Assembly (NCBI GenBank): GCA_047602365.1
Contig: JASGHM010000002.1
Location: forward strand, 2,480,001 to 2,544,000
Direction of reading: 5' to 3'
Source: Piscinibacter sp047602365
GTDB taxonomy: Bacteria; Pseudomonadota; Gammaproteobacteria; Burkholderiales; Burkholderiaceae_C
DNA length: 64,000 nt
Part shown: piece by piece, positions 40,240 through 49,022 of the stretch
Position numbering within the stretch: the stretch's first letter is position 1
Layout: every line of letters starts with the position of its first letter
Notes under the pieces: model-generated
Databases searched by the model: none
What the model was told of the DNA's origin: nothing
The model's input: only the letters and a program-made list of their open reading frames with translations
Translations under genes and position numbers: made by a program

Positions 40240-41334
40240 ATGGCCAAGACACGCGTGGTGGTGGTCGACGACTCGGCCCTGGTGCGCAGCCTGCTGTCGG
40301 AGATCATCAACCGGCAGCCGGACATGGAGTGCGTCGGCGCCGCCGCCGACCCGCTGATCGCACGCGAGATGATCCGCAACACCAACCCGGACGTGATCAC
40401 GCTGGACGTCGAGATGCCGCGCATGGACGGCATCGACTTCCTCGGCAAGCTGATGCGTCTGCGGCCGACGCCGGTGGTGATGGTGTCGACGCTGACCGAA
40501 CGGGGTGCCGACGTGACGCTGCGCGCGCTGGAGCTCGGCGCGGTGGACTTCGTCGCCAAGCCGAAGATCGGTGTCTCCGACGGGCTGAAGCAACTCGCCG
40601 AGGAGATCACCGACAAGGTGCGCATCGCCTCGAAGGCGCACCTGCGCCGGCTGGCCACGCCGGTGGCCGGCCCGGCCGCCGGCGGCGAAGCCACGCCGCA
40701 CAAGCCGGCACCGGTGGCCAGCCTCGGGCGGCTGTCGACCGAGAAGATCGTCTTCATCGGCGCCTCCACCGGCGGCACCGAGGCGACCAAGGAAGTGCTG
40801 ATGCAGCTGCCGCCGGACTCGCCGGCGGTGATGATCACGCAGCACATGCCGCCGGGCTTCACGAAGAGCTACGCGGCGCGGCTGGACGGCCTGTGCCGCA
40901 TCCGCGTCGCCGAGGCACGCGACGGCGAGCGGGTGCTGCCCGGCCATGCCTACATCGCGCCGGGTGGCCACCACCTCAGCGTCGAGCGCAGCGGCGCCAA
41001 CTACATCGCCCGCGTGCAGGTCGGCGAGCCGGTCAACCGCCACATGCCCTCGGTCGAGGTGCTGTTCAAGTCGGCCGCGCGCGTGGTGGGCCCGAACGCG
41101 CTGGGCATCATGCTCACCGGCATGGGCGCCGACGGCGCCAAGGCGATGCGCGAGATGCGCGACGCCGGCAGCTACAACTTCGTGCAGGACGAGGCGAGCT
41201 GCGTCGTCTTCGGCATGCCACGCGAGGCCATCGGCCACGGCGCAGCGAACGAGGTGCTGCCGCTGACGCAGATCGCCGGCAAGCTGATCGAACGGCTGCG
41301 CAGCACCTCGGGCATGTCGATCAACCGGGTCTGA
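40240..41334 (+). CDS. cheB: Chemotaxis response regulator methylesterase CheB
   Basis: 364 residues. Receiver domain (VVVDDSALVRSLLSEI, phosphoacceptor in VITLDVEMPRMDG, Lys in DFVAKPKIG) joined by a linker to the methylesterase, whose catalytic Ser, His and Asp are in GASTGGTEAT, TQHMPPGF and GMGADGAKAM. It demethylates and deamidates receptors. AAGGAG precedes the ATG. Last gene of the che unit. Confidence 0.96.
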   Translation: MAKTRVVVVDDSALVRSLLSEIINRQPDMECVGAAADPLIAREMIRNTNPDVITLDVEMPRMDGIDFLGKLMRLRPTPVVMVSTLTERGADVTLRALELGAVDFVAKPKIGVSDGLKQLAEEITDKVRIASKAHLRRLATPVAGPAAGGEATPHKPAPVASLGRLSTEKIVFIGASTGGTEATKEVLMQLPPDSPAVMITQHMPPGFTKSYAARLDGLCRIRVAEARDGERVLPGHAYIAPGGHHLSVERSGANYIARVQVGEPVNRHMPSVEVLFKSAARVVGPNALGIMLTGMGADGAKAMREMRDAGSYNFVQDEASCVVFGMPREAIGHGAANEVLPLTQIAGKLIERLRSTSGMSINRV

Positions 41335-41353
41335 CCCGGTCGCCGGCCGGCTT

Positions 41354-41617
41354 TCAGTAGAAGCGGCCCAGGCCGCCGCGCGCATCCAGCCGGTCCGGCG
41401 ACGTGCCGCGCTCGCGCTGCTCGCGACGGGCACGCGCCTCTTCCTGCATCCACAGCGGCATGCCCATGTCGCGCAGCGTCGCCTCGTCGAGGTCCAGCGC
41501 GTCCTGCAGCTCGCGGCGTTCGTTCCAGCGCCGGCGCAGCGTGCGCCAGGCATCGCCCAGCGCGTCCAGCGCGCGGGTCGTCCAGGGGCGTTGCAGCGGG
41601 ATCGTCGTGCAGTTCAT
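41354..41617 (-). CDS. DUF1127 (YjiS-like) small protein
   Basis: 87 residues, basic. The core WRTLRRRWNERRELQDALDL and EATLRDMGMP is the DUF1127/YjiS arginine-rich motif. Small DUF1127 proteins are linked to RNA metabolism and phosphate or carbon physiology in alphaproteobacteria; the role here is unknown. The ATG at 41617 is the natural start. It is divergent from a LysR gene whose predicted operator sits 70 bp upstream. Confidence 0.75.
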   Translation of the reverse strand: MNCTTIPLQRPWTTRALDALGDAWRTLRRRWNERRELQDALDLDEATLRDMGMPLWMQEEARARREQRERGTSPDRLDARGGLGRFY

Positions 41618-41686
41618 GGTGGGCTCCTTGGCTTGGGTGCTGGTAAGCGTATGACACCAACGGCCACGATGGAATTGATTTGTTCC

Positions 41687-41721
41687 GGCCATTTTGGTCA
41701 GCTATGCTTACCAAAATGGCC
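41687..41721 (+). promoter_or_regulatory. Perfect LysR-type dyad operator (T-N11-A) over the LysR start
   Basis: GGCCATTTTGGT (41687-41698), 11 bases, ACCAAAATGGCC (41710-41721): a perfect 12-bp dyad whose centre is T-N11-A, the LysR-box rule. It covers both possible start codons of the downstream LysR gene (41704, 41716) and lies between it and the divergent DUF1127 gene. Autorepression is the obvious prediction. Confidence 0.7.
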
Positions 41722-42678
41722 CGCCTGCCGCTGCACACCCTGCCCACCTTCCGCACTGTCGCGAAGCTCGCCAACCTGCGTGCCGCAGCCGAGGAACTGC
41801 ACCTGACGCACAGCGCGGTGAGCCAGCAGATCCGCCTGCTCGAGGAGCAGATCGGCTTCCAGCTGTTCGACCGCAGCGGCCGGCGCGTGGCGCTCAACGC
41901 CGCCGGGGCCGCGCTGCTGCGCGGGGTCGAAGCGGCGCTCGATCAGGTCGACGAGGGCCTGCGCGCCGCGCGTGCCGCCAGCGCAGGCAGCGGTGACGAC
42001 ACGCTGCGCGTCAGTACCCTGCCCTCGTTCGCGCAGCGCTGGCTGCTGCCGCGCATGGCGGCCTGGCGCGAGCGGCACCCGCAGATCGCACTGGACCTGC
42101 ACACCTCGCAGCAACTGGTCGACCTGGCGCGCGACGGCTTCCATGCCGCGCTGCGCACCGGCGCCGGGCCGTGGCGCGGGCTGGAGGCCGAGCAGCTGCT
42201 CGATTCGAACTGGATCGTCGTCGCCTCGCCGGCGCGGGCGCGCCGGCTGCGCGATGCGCCGGCGGCCGCGCTGGCCGGCGAGCCGCTGCTCGGCGACGGC
42301 ACGCTGTGGCAGCGCTGGTTCGAACAGGCCGGACACCGCACGCGCGTCAAGCCGGTGGCCGAGTTCAACGACGGCGGGCTGATGCTGCAGGCGGCCGAGC
42401 AGGACCTCGGCCTGGCGCTGATCCGCGAGGTGCTGGCCGCCGACGCGCTGCTCGACGGGCGGCTCGTCCGCCTGTCGGCGATCGCGCTGGACGATCCGGA
42501 CACGCACCCGTACTGGCTGGTCTACCCGCCGGCGCTGGCGCAGTGGCCGCCGCTGCTGGCCTTCCGCCACTGGCTGCGCGAGCAGCTCACGGCGCCGGCA
42601 GGAACAGCGACTGCAGGTCCGACAGGAAGTCGAAACCGCGCGGCGTCGGGCGCAGCCAGGAAGCGTCGCGCTCGATGA
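41704..42678 (+). CDS. LysR-family regulator, GcvA-like subgroup
   Basis: 324 residues from the ATG at 41704 (320 from 41716). The N-terminal HTH reads LPTFRTVAKLANLRAAAEEL and SAVSQQIRLLEEQIGFQLF. The substrate-binding domain follows (TLPSFAQRWLLPRMAAWRE to DLGLALIREVLAADALL), in the GcvA/AmpR-like style. The last 30 or so residues are antisense to the hemW 3' end (92-bp overlap) and are Ala/Arg/Gly-rich, so the natural C-terminus may end near REQLTAP. Likely autoregulated through the dyad at 41687 and acting on the divergent DUF1127 gene. Confidence 0.85.
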   Translation: MLTKMARLPLHTLPTFRTVAKLANLRAAAEELHLTHSAVSQQIRLLEEQIGFQLFDRSGRRVALNAAGAALLRGVEAALDQVDEGLRAARAASAGSGDDTLRVSTLPSFAQRWLLPRMAAWRERHPQIALDLHTSQQLVDLARDGFHAALRTGAGPWRGLEAEQLLDSNWIVVASPARARRLRDAPAAALAGEPLLGDGTLWQRWFEQAGHRTRVKPVAEFNDGGLMLQAAEQDLGLALIREVLAADALLDGRLVRLSAIALDDPDTHPYWLVYPPALAQWPPLLAFRHWLREQLTAPAGTATAGPTGSRNRAASGAARKRRAR

Positions 42679-43843
42679 GGCCGCGTCGTTCGGCCTCGGC
42701 CAGCGGCGCCGCGATGGCCGACAGCGGCAGGCCGGTGCGCTCGCCGAAACGCGTGATCTCGACACCTTCGCGCAGGCGCAGCGCGTTGAGCATGAACTCG
42801 AAGGGCAGCGCGCGGCGCGCCACCTCCTCGTCGTTGGAGATCGCCTGCCCGGCCAGCGCCTGGGCCATGTAGGTGGCCGGGTCGCGCCAGCGCACCTGGC
42901 GCACCACGCGGTGCGGGAAGCTCAGCTTGCCGTGTGCGCCGGCACCGATGCCGAGGTAGTCGCCGAACTGCCAGTAGTTCAGGTTGTGCACGCAGCGCGA
43001 GCCCGGCTTCGCGAAGGCCGACACCTCGTAGCGTTCCAGTCCCTGCGCAGCGGTGCGTTCGCCGATCAGGTCCAGCATGTCGGAGGACAGGTCGTCGTCG
43101 GGCAAGCCCGGCGGGGGTGTCTTCGCGAACAACGTGTTCGGTTCGATCGTCAGGTGGTAGATCGACAGGTGCGGCGGCGCGAAGGCCAGCGCGGTTTCGA
43201 GTTCCTGCCGCAAGTCCGCCAGCGTCTGACCCGGCAGCGCATACATCAGGTCGAGGTTGAAGCTGTCGAAGCAGCGTGCCGCCTCCTCCAGCGCGGCTCT
43301 CGCCTGCGCCGCATCGTGCACACGGCCGAGCGTGCGCAGGCGCTGGTCGTCGAAGCTCTGCACGCCGACCGACAGGCGCGTCACGCCGGCCTCGCGGTAG
43401 GCGCGGAAGCGGTCGCGCTCGAAGGTGCCGGGGTTGGCCTCCAGCGTGATCTCGGCGCCGGGTTCCAGCGGCAGGCGGGCGCGGATATCGGCGATCAGCG
43501 TCGCGACAGCATCGGGCGAGAACAGGCTGGGCGTGCCGCCGCCGATGAACACGCTGATCACGCGCCGCCCCCAAACGAAGGGCAGCGCGGCCTCGAGGTC
43601 GGCGCGCAGCGCGACCAGGTAGCGCTGTTCGGGCGGCGCGCCGTCCTCGTCTCCAGTCCCCCGCCACTCATGCGAGTTGAAGTCGCAGTAGGGGCACTTC
43701 TTCAGGCACCAGGGCAGGTGCACGTACAGCGACAGCGGCGGCAGCGCAGCCAGCGACAGCGTGCCCAGCCGGGTGTAGCGCGCGAGGCGGTCGGCCGCCG
43801 ACTCCCCCTCGGCCAGCGCGGGCCGGATCGGAATCTCAGCCAA
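42587..43843 (-). CDS. hemW: Radical SAM haem chaperone HemW
   Basis: 418 residues, HemN-like but with the HemW N-terminus: SLYVHLPWCLKKCPYCDFNS, with cluster cysteines 46, 50 and 53. The next Cys of HemN (CxxxCxxC-x-C) is replaced by Phe, as in HemW. ISVFIGGGTPSLFSPDAV and LEANPGTFERDRFRAYREAG follow. HemW binds haem and delivers it to respiratory enzymes. It overlaps rdgB by eight bases, an arrangement widespread in betaproteobacteria. Confidence 0.93.
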   Translation of the reverse strand: MAEIPIRPALAEGESAADRLARYTRLGTLSLAALPPLSLYVHLPWCLKKCPYCDFNSHEWRGTGDEDGAPPEQRYLVALRADLEAALPFVWGRRVISVFIGGGTPSLFSPDAVATLIADIRARLPLEPGAEITLEANPGTFERDRFRAYREAGVTRLSVGVQSFDDQRLRTLGRVHDAAQARAALEEAARCFDSFNLDLMYALPGQTLADLRQELETALAFAPPHLSIYHLTIEPNTLFAKTPPPGLPDDDLSSDMLDLIGERTAAQGLERYEVSAFAKPGSRCVHNLNYWQFGDYLGIGAGAHGKLSFPHRVVRQVRWRDPATYMAQALAGQAISNDEEVARRALPFEFMLNALRLREGVEITRFGERTGLPLSAIAAPLAEAERRGLIERDASWLRPTPRGFDFLSDLQSLFLPAP

Positions 43844-44465
43844 GGTGCCAGGCCTCGCGCATCAGCGTGAGCATCTGCGCCGCGGCCAGCGCACGGTGGC
43901 TGTGCGTGTTCTTCGTCGCCGCGTCCAGTTCGGCGACGCTCGTCGCCAGTGCCGGGATGAACATCAGCGGGTCGTAGCCGAAGCCGCCGGCACCGCGCGG
44001 CGCCGTGAGGATCTCGCCGTGCCAGCGACCGACCGCGACCAGCGGCTCCGGGTCGTCGGCCGAACGCAGTGCGACCAGCGTGCTGACGAACTTCGCACGT
44101 CGATCGGCCACGCCGGCGAGACGCTGCAGCAGCAGCGTGTTGTTGGCCTGGTCCTGGACCTGCCGCTGCGCCTCGCGTTCCCCCGGCGCCAGCACGACGG
44201 GCGCGAAGTGCGCCGAGGCGACACCCGGCGCGCCGCCCAGCGCATCGACGCACAGGCCCGAGTCGTCGGCGATCGCCGCGCCGCCGGTGGCACGCGCCGC
44301 ATGGCGCGCCTTGGCCAGCGCGTTCTCGATGAAGGTGTGGTGCGGCTCTTCGGCCTCGGCAACGCCGAGCGTGCCTTGCGCGACGATGTCCAGCGGCAGC
44401 ACGGCGAACAGCGCCTTCAGCTCGCCGAGCTTCTTGGCGTTGTTGGAGGCAAGCACCAGGCGCAT
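43836..44465 (-). CDS. rdgB: dITP/XTP pyrophosphatase (RdgB/HAM1)
   Basis: 209 residues. Removes dITP, XTP and related non-canonical NTPs. Opening MRLVLASNNAKKLGELKALF holds the substrate-binding SNN motif; TFIENALAKARHAA and IADDSGLCVDALGGAPGV carry the metal site; GGFGYDPLMF and SHRALAAAQ close the pocket. It lies between rph and hemW. Confidence 0.95.
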   Translation of the reverse strand: MRLVLASNNAKKLGELKALFAVLPLDIVAQGTLGVAEAEEPHHTFIENALAKARHAARATGGAAIADDSGLCVDALGGAPGVASAHFAPVVLAPGEREAQRQVQDQANNTLLLQRLAGVADRRAKFVSTLVALRSADDPEPLVAVGRWHGEILTAPRGAGGFGYDPLMFIPALATSVAELDAATKNTHSHRALAAAQMLTLMREAWHLG

Positions 44466-44495
44466 CAGCGGCGCCCGGCCGTTCCGAAGCCGCTG

Positions 44496-44537
44496 AACAC
44501 CCCCTCGGGGGGCAGCGAACGAAGTGAGCGTGGGGGC
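44496..44537. repeat. Intergenic G/C-block element between rph and rdgB
   Basis: CACCCCCTCGGGGGG, a 20-base purine-rich core, then TGGGGGC. The C5 run can pair with either G run. I recall similar CCCCCTCGGGGGGCAGCGA / AGTGAGCGTGGGGG elements between genes of related Burkholderiales, but cannot confirm copy number from one window. Confidence 0.4.
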
Positions 44538-44549
44538 ATCGTTCCGACC

Positions 44550-45275
44550 TCAGGCGCCCAGCGCCGCCTTCTGCGCCAGCACCAGCTCGCGGATGCCCTT
44601 GTCGGCCAGCGCCAGCAGCTTCGCCATTTCGGCGTGCGTGAACGGCACGCCCTCGGCGGTGCCCTGCACCTCGACGTAGCCGCCCTCGGAGGTCATCACC
44701 ACGTTCATGTCGGTGTCGCAGGCCGAGTCCTCGACGTATTCGAGGTCGAGCAGCGGCGTGCCCTCGACGATGCCCACCGACACCGCGGCGACGAAGCTGC
44801 GGATCGGCGAGGCGGGGATCCTGCCCTGGGACAGCAGCCAGCTCACCGCATCGTGCGCGGCGACGAAGGCGCCGGTGATCGCCGCGGTGCGCGTGCCGCC
44901 ATCGGCCTGCAGTACGTCGCAGTCCAGCGAGATGGTGCGCTCGCCCAGTGCCTTCAGGTCGAACACGCTGCGCATCGAGCGGCCGATCAGGCGCTGGATC
45001 TCCTGCGTGCGGCCGCTCTGCTTGCCCTTGGCCGCCTCGCGGTCGCTGCGCGTGTGGGTGGCGCGCGGCAGCATGCCGTACTCGGCGGTCACCCAGCCCT
45101 CGCCGGAGCCGCGCTTGTGCGGCGGCACCTTCTCCTCGACCGAGGCGGTGCAAAGCACTTTCGTGTCGCCGAAGGCGACCAGCACCGCGCCCTCGGCGTG
45201 GCGGGTGTAGTGGCGGGTCAGGGTGACCGGGCGCAGCGCATCGGCGGCGCGCTCATGGGTGCGATGGAAGCTCAT
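44550..45275 (-). CDS. rph: Ribonuclease PH
   Basis: 241 residues (family about 238). Phosphorolytic 3' exoribonuclease that trims tRNA 3' ends. Seen: LTRHYTRHAEGAVLVAFGDT, GWVTAEYGMLPRATHTRSDR (phosphate-binding Arg), IQRLIGRSMRSVFDLKALGE and TISLDCDVLQADGGTRTAAI. The ATG at 45275 is chosen over a GTG five codons upstream. Followed by rdgB and hemW on the same strand. Confidence 0.96.
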   Translation of the reverse strand: MSFHRTHERAADALRPVTLTRHYTRHAEGAVLVAFGDTKVLCTASVEEKVPPHKRGSGEGWVTAEYGMLPRATHTRSDREAAKGKQSGRTQEIQRLIGRSMRSVFDLKALGERTISLDCDVLQADGGTRTAAITGAFVAAHDAVSWLLSQGRIPASPIRSFVAAVSVGIVEGTPLLDLEYVEDSACDTDMNVVMTSEGGYVEVQGTAEGVPFTHAEMAKLLALADKGIRELVLAQKAALGA

Positions 45276-45311
45276 GGCCGTATTGTCCACGGCCGCCCGG
45301 CCGGCCGGCGC

Positions 45312-47015
45312 TCAGGCGTCGACCAGCGCCGCCGCCGCGGCTACCCGGATGCCGGCGCGCACGACACGATTGCGGCCGGCAGTCTTGGCGTCGTAGAGCG
45401 CCTCGTCGGCTGCCTTCAACGCCGCCGTGGCACCGCCGTGCGCCTGCGCGTCGACGCACAGGCCCAGGCTCGCGGTGACCCGGCCGACCGCGCCGATCGG
45501 CCCGGCCTCGATCGCCGCACGCAGCTTCTCGGCCGCGACGGCGGCGCCGTCGGCATCGGTCTCGGGCAGCAGCACGAGGAACTCCTCGCCGCCGAAGCGC
45601 GCGACGAAGTCGGTGCTGCGGCTCGCGCCGACCAGGCGGCATGCGACCTCGTGCAGCACCTCGTCGCCGGCAGCATGGCCATGGGTGTCGTTGACCCGCT
45701 TGAAATGGTCGACGTCGAGCAGCACCACGCCCAGCGCACGGCCGCTGCGGCGATGCCGTGCGATCTCGTTGGCCAGGCGGTCGTCGGCGGCGCGACGATT
45801 GAACAGGCCGGTCAGCCCGTCGCGACTGGCCAGCGCCTCGAGGCGGGAGTTGGCTTCCGCCAGTTCCGCGGTGCGCTCGACCACGCGCCGCTCCAGTTCG
45901 TCGCGCGCCCCGGCCAGCGCCTGCTCACGCTCGACCAGCGTGCTGGTCATGCTGTGCAGCGAGGCACTGAGCCGCTCCAGCTCCGTGCTCGAGTGGTTCA
46001 GCGGGATGCCGACACCACGCTCGCCCTGCTGGATGCGCTGCGCTGCCGTGGCGATGCGCGCCAGCGGCCGGCCCAGGCGATCGGCCATCACGCAGGCCAG
46101 CAGCACCAGCACCAGCGTCGCCGCCGCGCCGCCGGCCAGCACGGTGCGGCGTGCCGCCGTCGCCGTGTGCAAGGCCTCGGCGGCGGGCTGGCGCACGACG
46201 ATGGTCCAGCCCAGGTCGGTCAGCGGAGACTGCGCCTTCAGCGGCACGCTGGCGGTCAGGTACTGCTGGCCGTCCTGCCAGCGCAGCAGGCCCGGCACGC
46301 TGCCGAGGTGGTCGCCGTCGGCCAGCGCGGCGGTCGCCGCCTCGCGCGGCCGGTGGATCAGCTGCCCCTTCCGGTCGAGGATGAAGACCAGCAGGCCGCG
46401 CTCGCGGTCGTGGTCGCTGCGCACCATCGCGATGACGTCGCGCACCCAGTCCCAGCCGACGTGGACGCCGAGCACGCCGCGCAACTGGCCGGCGCTGTCG
46501 TGCAGCGGCGCCGCGAAGTCGATGAAGCGCATCGGCTCGCCGGTCGAGTCCGTCGGCAGCAGGCTGGCCAGCAGCTTGGCGGCATGGACGTCGCCCACGT
46601 GCGGCCCATGGCGCCCGGCCTGCCACCAGGGCCGGGCAGCGACCGCCTGGCCGAGCAGCATGTCGCGCGTCGCCGCGACCACCTTGCCGTCGGCGTCCGT
46701 CACGCCGATCCAGGCGTAGTGGGTGCGTGTCTGGCGCAAGCGCTCGATCACCGGCCGCCAGGCGGCGGGCTCGCCGCGGCCGAGCCGGATCGCCTCGTCC
46801 GAATTGGCGATCAACGTGACCTCGCGGGCACGTTCGTGCAGGCCCTCGGCCAGCATCGCCGCCGTGCTGCGCGCGACCATCTCGAGCGCATCGCCCTGCT
46901 CGCGCTCCAGCCGCGCCGACACCAGTTCGCCGACACCATAGGACAGCCCGGCTGTCACCAGCAGGAACAGCAGGCCGAACGTGGCCGCCATGCGGGCACG
47001 GAAACTCTTGAACAT
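45312..47015 (-). CDS. Membrane diguanylate cyclase with dCache sensor
   Basis: 567 residues: TM1 (about 10-28), a periplasmic dCache-type domain (about 35-270, including HYAWIGVTDADGKVVAATRD and RFIDFAAPLHDSAGQLRGVL), TM2 (about 288-308), HAMP, a short coiled coil and a GGDEF domain (SRDGLTGLFNRRAADDRLAN, LDVDHFKRVNDTHGHAAGDE, active-site GGEEF). It makes c-di-GMP in response to a periplasmic ligand. The ligand is unknown. It sits 73 bp downstream of the phosphatase gene. Confidence 0.92.
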   Translation of the reverse strand: MFKSFRARMAATFGLLFLLVTAGLSYGVGELVSARLEREQGDALEMVARSTAAMLAEGLHERAREVTLIANSDEAIRLGRGEPAAWRPVIERLRQTRTHYAWIGVTDADGKVVAATRDMLLGQAVAARPWWQAGRHGPHVGDVHAAKLLASLLPTDSTGEPMRFIDFAAPLHDSAGQLRGVLGVHVGWDWVRDVIAMVRSDHDRERGLLVFILDRKGQLIHRPREAATAALADGDHLGSVPGLLRWQDGQQYLTASVPLKAQSPLTDLGWTIVVRQPAAEALHTATAARRTVLAGGAAATLVLVLLACVMADRLGRPLARIATAAQRIQQGERGVGIPLNHSSTELERLSASLHSMTSTLVEREQALAGARDELERRVVERTAELAEANSRLEALASRDGLTGLFNRRAADDRLANEIARHRRSGRALGVVLLDVDHFKRVNDTHGHAAGDEVLHEVACRLVGASRSTDFVARFGGEEFLVLLPETDADGAAVAAEKLRAAIEAGPIGAVGRVTASLGLCVDAQAHGGATAALKAADEALYDAKTAGRNRVVRAGIRVAAAAALVDA

Positions 47016-47088
47016 GGGAACACGCCGATCAGTTCGGCGTGTCTTCGGCCGCGGCGGCCCGATCTTGAGCAGCGCGCGGCGCGCCGCG

Positions 47089-48003
47089 TCAGCTCTTCTT
47101 CTGCGAGGAGCGGCGGATCGCCTCGTTGATCTCGCGGATCGAGCGCTCGATCTCGGCGTCGTCGAGCTCGTCGGGCGAGTCGGTGCCGAGCACGCTGGCC
47201 TGGATGGTCGAGGCGAAGACTTCCTCGCCGAGCGACTGGGTGGAGATGCCCATGCCGCTGTCGCTGTCCTCGGCGGCTTCCCACTCGACGGCCAGCACCG
47301 AGACGTTGTCGCTCTTCGGGCCGCCGTTGCGCAGCGCCTGCTCGACCAGTTCGGGCACTGCGTCGGAGATCGCGTTGCGCGACAGCTGGTCGGTGATCTC
47401 GGCGTCGGAGACGCTGCTCCACAGGCCGTCACTGCACAACAGCAGGCGGTCGCCGGCCTGCAGCAGCAGCGGGCCGACGGTGTCGACCACCGGCTTGCCC
47501 GGGCTGCCCAGGCAGGTGAACAGCACGTTGCGGTTGAACCGTTCACCCATCGGCACGACCTGGCTCATGGTCTCCTGCAGCTCGGAGTAGGAGTGGTCGC
47601 GCGTGCGCGCGATCAGCTTGTCGCCGCGCACCATGTACAGCCGCGAGTCGCCGCAATGCGCCCAGTAGGCGGTGTTGCCCTGCAGCAGGCAGGCCACGAT
47701 GGTGGTGCGCGGCGTGTCGATCAGCGCCTTCTGCGTCGCGTAGCGCAGCAGCTGGTGGTGGCCGGCGATGATCGCTTCGTTGAGGAAGCGCATCGGCTCG
47801 GGCAGCGTCGGCTTGGAGTCGCGCTGGAACATCGCCGCCAGCGTCTGCAGCGCCAGCTGCGAGGCGACCTCGCCTTCCGGATGGCCGCCCATGCCGTCGG
47901 CCAGCGCGAACAGGCCCGAATCGCGCGTGTAGCAATAGCCCATGCGGTCTTCGTTCTTCTCGCGACCGCCCTTGCGGCTGACCTGGTAGACCGAGAATCT
48001 CAT
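47089..48003 (-). CDS. PP2C-type serine/threonine phosphatase
   Basis: 304 residues. PP2C metal and catalytic motifs: KGGREKNEDRMG, FALADGMGGHPEGEVAS, YWAHCGDSRLYMVR, LLLCSDGLWSSVSD and GGPKSDNVSVLAVE. A Ser/Asp/Glu-rich tail of about 60 residues follows the domain. It lies 22 bp after the kinase gene and presumably reverses its phosphorylations. Confidence 0.94.
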   Translation of the reverse strand: MRFSVYQVSRKGGREKNEDRMGYCYTRDSGLFALADGMGGHPEGEVASQLALQTLAAMFQRDSKPTLPEPMRFLNEAIIAGHHQLLRYATQKALIDTPRTTIVACLLQGNTAYWAHCGDSRLYMVRGDKLIARTRDHSYSELQETMSQVVPMGERFNRNVLFTCLGSPGKPVVDTVGPLLLQAGDRLLLCSDGLWSSVSDAEITDQLSRNAISDAVPELVEQALRNGGPKSDNVSVLAVEWEAAEDSDSGMGISTQSLGEEVFASTIQASVLGTDSPDELDDAEIERSIREINEAIRRSSQKKS

Positions 48004-48025
48004 CGTGATGCGTCCCTGCCGGCGC

Positions 48026-48994
48026 TCAGGCCTTGGCGCCGGTGGTCAGGTTCTCGATCTGCAGCTTCAGCCGCTCGCTGAAGCTGAGCTTGGTGTAGCG
48101 GCGCTCGGTCTCGCGCGCCAGTTCCTTCTGCAGCGCGAACACGCTCTGCGGGCGCGATAGCGGATCGAGCGACATGCACCACTCGGTCACTTCGATCAGG
48201 TTGTCGGAGTAGACGTTGCGCAGCCGCGAGAGGCTCAGCGCCAGGCGGTCCTTCTCGATGCGCTGCGGCGCGTCGTTGGGAGGGTAGCCCTGCATGCAGG
48301 CGTAGATGCAGGCGCCGATCGCGTAGATGTCGGTCCACGGCCCCAGCGTGCCGTCGCGGCGGTACATCTCGGGCGCCGCGAAGCCGGGCGTGTACATCGG
48401 GCGGATGAAGTTGCCTTCCTTGCTCAGCACTTCGCGCGCCGCGCCGAAGTCGAGCAGCACCGCCTTGTTGTCGTTGGTGATGAAGATGTTCGCCGGCTTG
48501 ATGTCCAGGTGCAGCATCTTGTGCTGGTGCACGATGCGCAAGCCACGCAGGATCTCGTCGAACAGCGAGCGGATGGTCGACTCGCGGAACACCTTGTCGC
48601 GCTTCAGGTCGCGCGCGGTGACGATGAAGTCCTGCAGGGTGTCGCCCTGCAGGTAGTTCATCACCATGTAGACGGTCTCGTTCTCGCGGAAGAAGTTCAG
48701 CACCGAGACGACGCTCGGGTGGCTGATCTGCGCGAGCGAACGGCCTTCCTCGAAGAAGCTCTTCAGGCCCAGGCGGTACAGCGGCTGCTTCTCGGGTTTG
48801 ACGCGCGGCGTCAGCTCGCCGGGCGAACGCTCCGCCAGCGACGACGGCAGGTACTCCTTGAGCGCCACCAGGTGTCGATCGGTGTCTTCGGCCAGGTAGA
48901 CGACGCCGAAACCACCGGCCGCCAGCTTCTTGATGACCTGATAGCCGCCCACCACCGTGCCGGAAGGCAAAGGTGCTGGTTTGGGCTTTGACAT
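48026..48994 (-). CDS. Hanks-type serine/threonine protein kinase
   Basis: 322 residues, single kinase domain, no TM segment or PASTA repeats. Gly-loop KKLAAGGFGVVYLAE, Lys in HLVALKEYLP, catalytic loop HLDIKPANIF (the HRD arginine is Leu, so a non-RD kinase) and LDFGAARE in place of DFG context. The activation segment ends MYTPGFAAPEM. It forms a cassette with the PP2C gene and is divergent from yicC-gmk across 28 bp. Confidence 0.94.
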   Translation of the reverse strand: MSKPKPAPLPSGTVVGGYQVIKKLAAGGFGVVYLAEDTDRHLVALKEYLPSSLAERSPGELTPRVKPEKQPLYRLGLKSFFEEGRSLAQISHPSVVSVLNFFRENETVYMVMNYLQGDTLQDFIVTARDLKRDKVFRESTIRSLFDEILRGLRIVHQHKMLHLDIKPANIFITNDNKAVLLDFGAAREVLSKEGNFIRPMYTPGFAAPEMYRRDGTLGPWTDIYAIGACIYACMQGYPPNDAPQRIEKDRLALSLSRLRNVYSDNLIEVTEWCMSLDPLSRPQSVFALQKELARETERRYTKLSFSERLKLQIENLTTGAKA

Positions 48995-49022
48995 AATCGA
49001 GTTTTTCGAGGGAAAAAGGCGA

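Noticed and set aside
43845..47129. A 1094-residue plus-strand reading frame
   Set aside because: It is antisense to rdgB, rph and a diguanylate cyclase, is His/Arg/Gln-rich and has no recognisable domain; typical of high-GC DNA.
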